A stretch of 41,119 nucleotides of DNA from a virus, in the IMG/VR virus record IMGVR_UViG_3300043410_001642, positions 1 to 41,119 of that record; one strand, 5' to 3'. Of the stretch, positions 39,965-41,119 are shown piece by piece. Position 1 is the stretch's first letter, and each line of letters begins with the position of its first letter. Under the pieces are notes generated by a model. That model was given only the letters and a program-made list of their open reading frames with translations. It made no database searches and was not told the DNA's origin. A program made the translations under genes and the position numbers.

Positions 39965-40414
39965 ATGATAAAATTAACACAATTATTAAAAGAAGCACAT
40001 GAGCACGATAGAGATATGGTCGTTGGTGTAGCGGAGATTCTTCGTATGGTAGATGATATTGATAATAGAGATGATATCGCCGATGAGATGATGGATAAAT
40101 TTGATAGAGAGGGAGTTGATTACGATGTTGATGAATTTCTTCAAATGTGTGGGTTGAGTTCATTGGAAGAGGCCGCTCCGATGTTAAATAAACCTAAAGT
40201 ATCAAAAGCACCAAAAGGTGTTAAGAAACAACCTCTACCTCAAAGTGAAAAACCAACGGATGTAACGGATAAGATTAAGAATGCACAAACTCGTTTGAGT
40301 ATAATTCGAAAGCAATTAACTCTCCCACATACATCGGATGCAAAGACGAAATTACAAAAGAGAATCATCAAAACACAGGATACAATAAAGAACCTAAACG
40401 CAAAGAAAGGGTAA
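39965..40414 (+). CDS. Small protein with T4-like capsid-targeting leader
   Basis: 149 residues from ATG 39965 (the earlier in-frame TTG at 39947 lies in the upstream element). The leader MIKLTQLLKE|A has Glu at position 10 followed by Ala, like the T4 internal-protein leader MKTYQEFIAE|A. Next comes a conserved helical part (HDRDMVVGVAEILRMVDDI, EFLQMCGL) that I recognise from other T4-like phages, then SSLEEA and a long basic, lysine-rich helical tail with QKRIIKTQDTIKN. Likely a virion-internal or core protein. Confidence 0.62.
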   Translation: MIKLTQLLKEAHEHDRDMVVGVAEILRMVDDIDNRDDIADEMMDKFDREGVDYDVDEFLQMCGLSSLEEAAPMLNKPKVSKAPKGVKKQPLPQSEKPTDVTDKIKNAQTRLSIIRKQLTLPHTSDAKTKLQKRIIKTQDTIKNLNAKKG

Positions 40415-40453
40415 AAAATTTATCGTTTTTTACACCCATTAGATATATATAAT
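40409..40453 (+). promoter_or_regulatory. Hairpin and promoter-like element before the HNH-like gene
   Basis: GGGTAAAAAA (40409-40418) can pair with TTTTTTACACCC (40426-40437) with a two-base bulge, and the stop codon of the previous gene lies in the left arm. TTATCGTTTTTTA (40420-40432) copies the element at 21166. From G40425, 20 bases lead to TATATAAT (40446-40453). The combination may be a second promoter class; the hairpin is weak. Confidence 0.35.
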
Positions 40454-40471
40454 AGAACAAACACTATTAAA

Positions 40472-41119
40472 ATGGGTGAAAATGAAAATGAAGATAAGCC
40501 GGTAGAAAAGGTATATGTCTTCAATAGGAATTACAAAGAATATTACGAAAAGAAAGCAAGAGAAGAATCGGAAAAGAATTGGAGACCGCCGGCTCAAGGT
40601 GGGATTCTTCGTAGAGGTAAATTATCTCGTCCCCTATTACAATCGGAAATAGAAGATATGCAAAAACAAGCACAATCGGCAAAACATTGTGCCCGTTTGT
40701 TAGGAGTATCATATCCAACCTATAAGAAGTATGCCAAAATGTATGGTATATTTGATAATTGTAAGAACGAAGCGGGAGTTGGAATTAAGAAGTTAAATAA
40801 GGGTAGAAAGAGTTGGGCTTTGGAAAACATCTTAGAAGGGAACAACCCATCATATCCTAATTGGAAATTAAAAAGAAGGTTACTTCAAACGGGTTATATG
40901 CCCCAAGTATGTGCGAATTGTGGATACGATGAATGTAGAGTAACTGATAACAAAGTTCCACTTCTTTTGGATTATATGGATGGAAATCGTAAAAACCACA
41001 AATGGGATAACCTCCGTATGTTGTGTTACAATTGTTGGTTTCAGATAAATGGGGATTTGTTTGGAAGAGCAATGAGAAATGTGAAGAAGGATGCGTGGGA
41101 TTATCAATACATACATAAA
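40472..41119 (+). CDS. Helix-turn-helix protein with degenerate HNH-like zinc domain (partial)
   Basis: Open from ATG 40472 to the last base, 216 residues so far. The N-terminus is acidic. AKHCARLLGVSYPTYKKYAKM is a helix-turn-helix. The C-terminal part has CANCGYDEC, then LLLDYMDGNRKNHKWDNLRM and LCYNCW, the layout of HNH endonucleases with two C-x2-C zinc pairs. The usual LDH is LDY and the final NCH is NCW, so both catalytic histidines are missing while the asparagine is present. It probably binds DNA without cutting. A terminase- or transcription-related role is possible. A homing endonuclease would need the histidines. Confidence 0.7.
   Translation, partial: MGENENEDKPVEKVYVFNRNYKEYYEKKAREESEKNWRPPAQGGILRRGKLSRPLLQSEIEDMQKQAQSAKHCARLLGVSYPTYKKYAKMYGIFDNCKNEAGVGIKKLNKGRKSWALENILEGNNPSYPNWKLKRRLLQTGYMPQVCANCGYDECRVTDNKVPLLLDYMDGNRKNHKWDNLRMLCYNCWFQINGDLFGRAMRNVKKDAWDYQYIHK

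Noticed and set aside
1-41119. Many open frames of 60-109 codons on the minus strand
   Set aside because: All lie inside well-supported plus-strand genes or extend across their borders, have biased composition (rich in I, L, H, F, S), and show no motif. Every gap is too small for a minus-strand gene.
1-41119. tRNA genes, rRNA, insertion sequences, integrase or attachment sites
   Set aside because: Gaps are mostly under 120 bases. I saw no cloverleaf-like sequence with a TTCRA loop in them, no transposase or integrase motifs, and no long terminal repeats. A tRNA scan would be decisive.

Overview
The window looks like a piece of a T4-like (Tevenvirinae-related) myophage genome that infects a Bacteroidetes host. 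It is AT-rich and every convincing gene is on the plus strand. Genes are packed with overlaps of 1 to 17 bases or gaps of a few bases, and no gene-free stretch exceeds about 120 bases. The T4-like assignment rests on the replication set: gp32-like SSB, UvsX/RecA, FEN-type 5'-3' exonuclease, gp41-like helicase, gp43-like family B polymerase, gp45-like clamp, and gp44- and gp62-like clamp loader subunits. The host guess rests on the promoters, which have a TTTG/TTG box, a 20-bp spacer and a TATATTTG box, as in Bacteroidetes -33/-7 promoters, and on the near absence of Shine-Dalgarno sequences.

Layout. (1) 1-21.2 kb is replication and nucleotide metabolism: SSB, recombinase, exonuclease, helicase, class I ribonucleotide reductase beta and alpha with a thioredoxin, a glycosyltransferase, polymerase, clamp, clamp loader, a PD-(D/E)XK nuclease with an Fe-S cysteine set, and a small nucleosidase. 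Set among these are two paralogous TSPPY DNA methyltransferases, two SGNH-like proteins and a PLP-fold enzyme. They may form a DNA- or nucleotide-modification subset. (2) 21.2-32.9 kb starts with a ribbon-helix-helix protein and then carries a glycan island with MazG inside it: several glycosyltransferases of GT-A and GT-B fold, GDP-mannose 4,6-dehydratase, a sugar C-methyltransferase-like protein, another methyltransferase and an FkbM methyltransferase. (3) 33.0-40.4 kb looks like a block of virion-internal proteins. (4) The window ends inside a helix-turn-helix protein with a degenerate HNH-like zinc domain.

The most interesting region is 33.0-40.4 kb. Several proteins begin with a short leader of the type M(I)KL-x-x-(I/L)-(L/I)-x-E. 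This resembles the T4 capsid-targeting leader that the prohead protease gp21 removes. The same proteins carry repeated internal E-S-(I/V)-x-E sites, which match the gp21 (L/I)-x-E rule. One 397-residue protein has five or six such sites about 60 residues apart, and four of them are encoded by nearly the same 16-base DNA repeat. I read these as cargo polyproteins that enter the prohead and are cut into small domains. The cargo appears to include a HAD phosphatase and a 24-residue Cys/His-rich peptide. This is inference from motifs; the prohead protease gene is not in the window.

Regulation. Four intergenic promoters of one class lie before gp32, gp41, the glycosyltransferase at 10 kb and the clamp, and a fifth copy lies inside the nucleosidase gene. 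A different AT-rich element (TATTTATATAYAC) precedes genes at 21.2, 33.0 and 36.5 kb and could belong to a later class. A good intrinsic-terminator hairpin sits inside the coding sequence at 10.15 kb, just downstream of a promoter.
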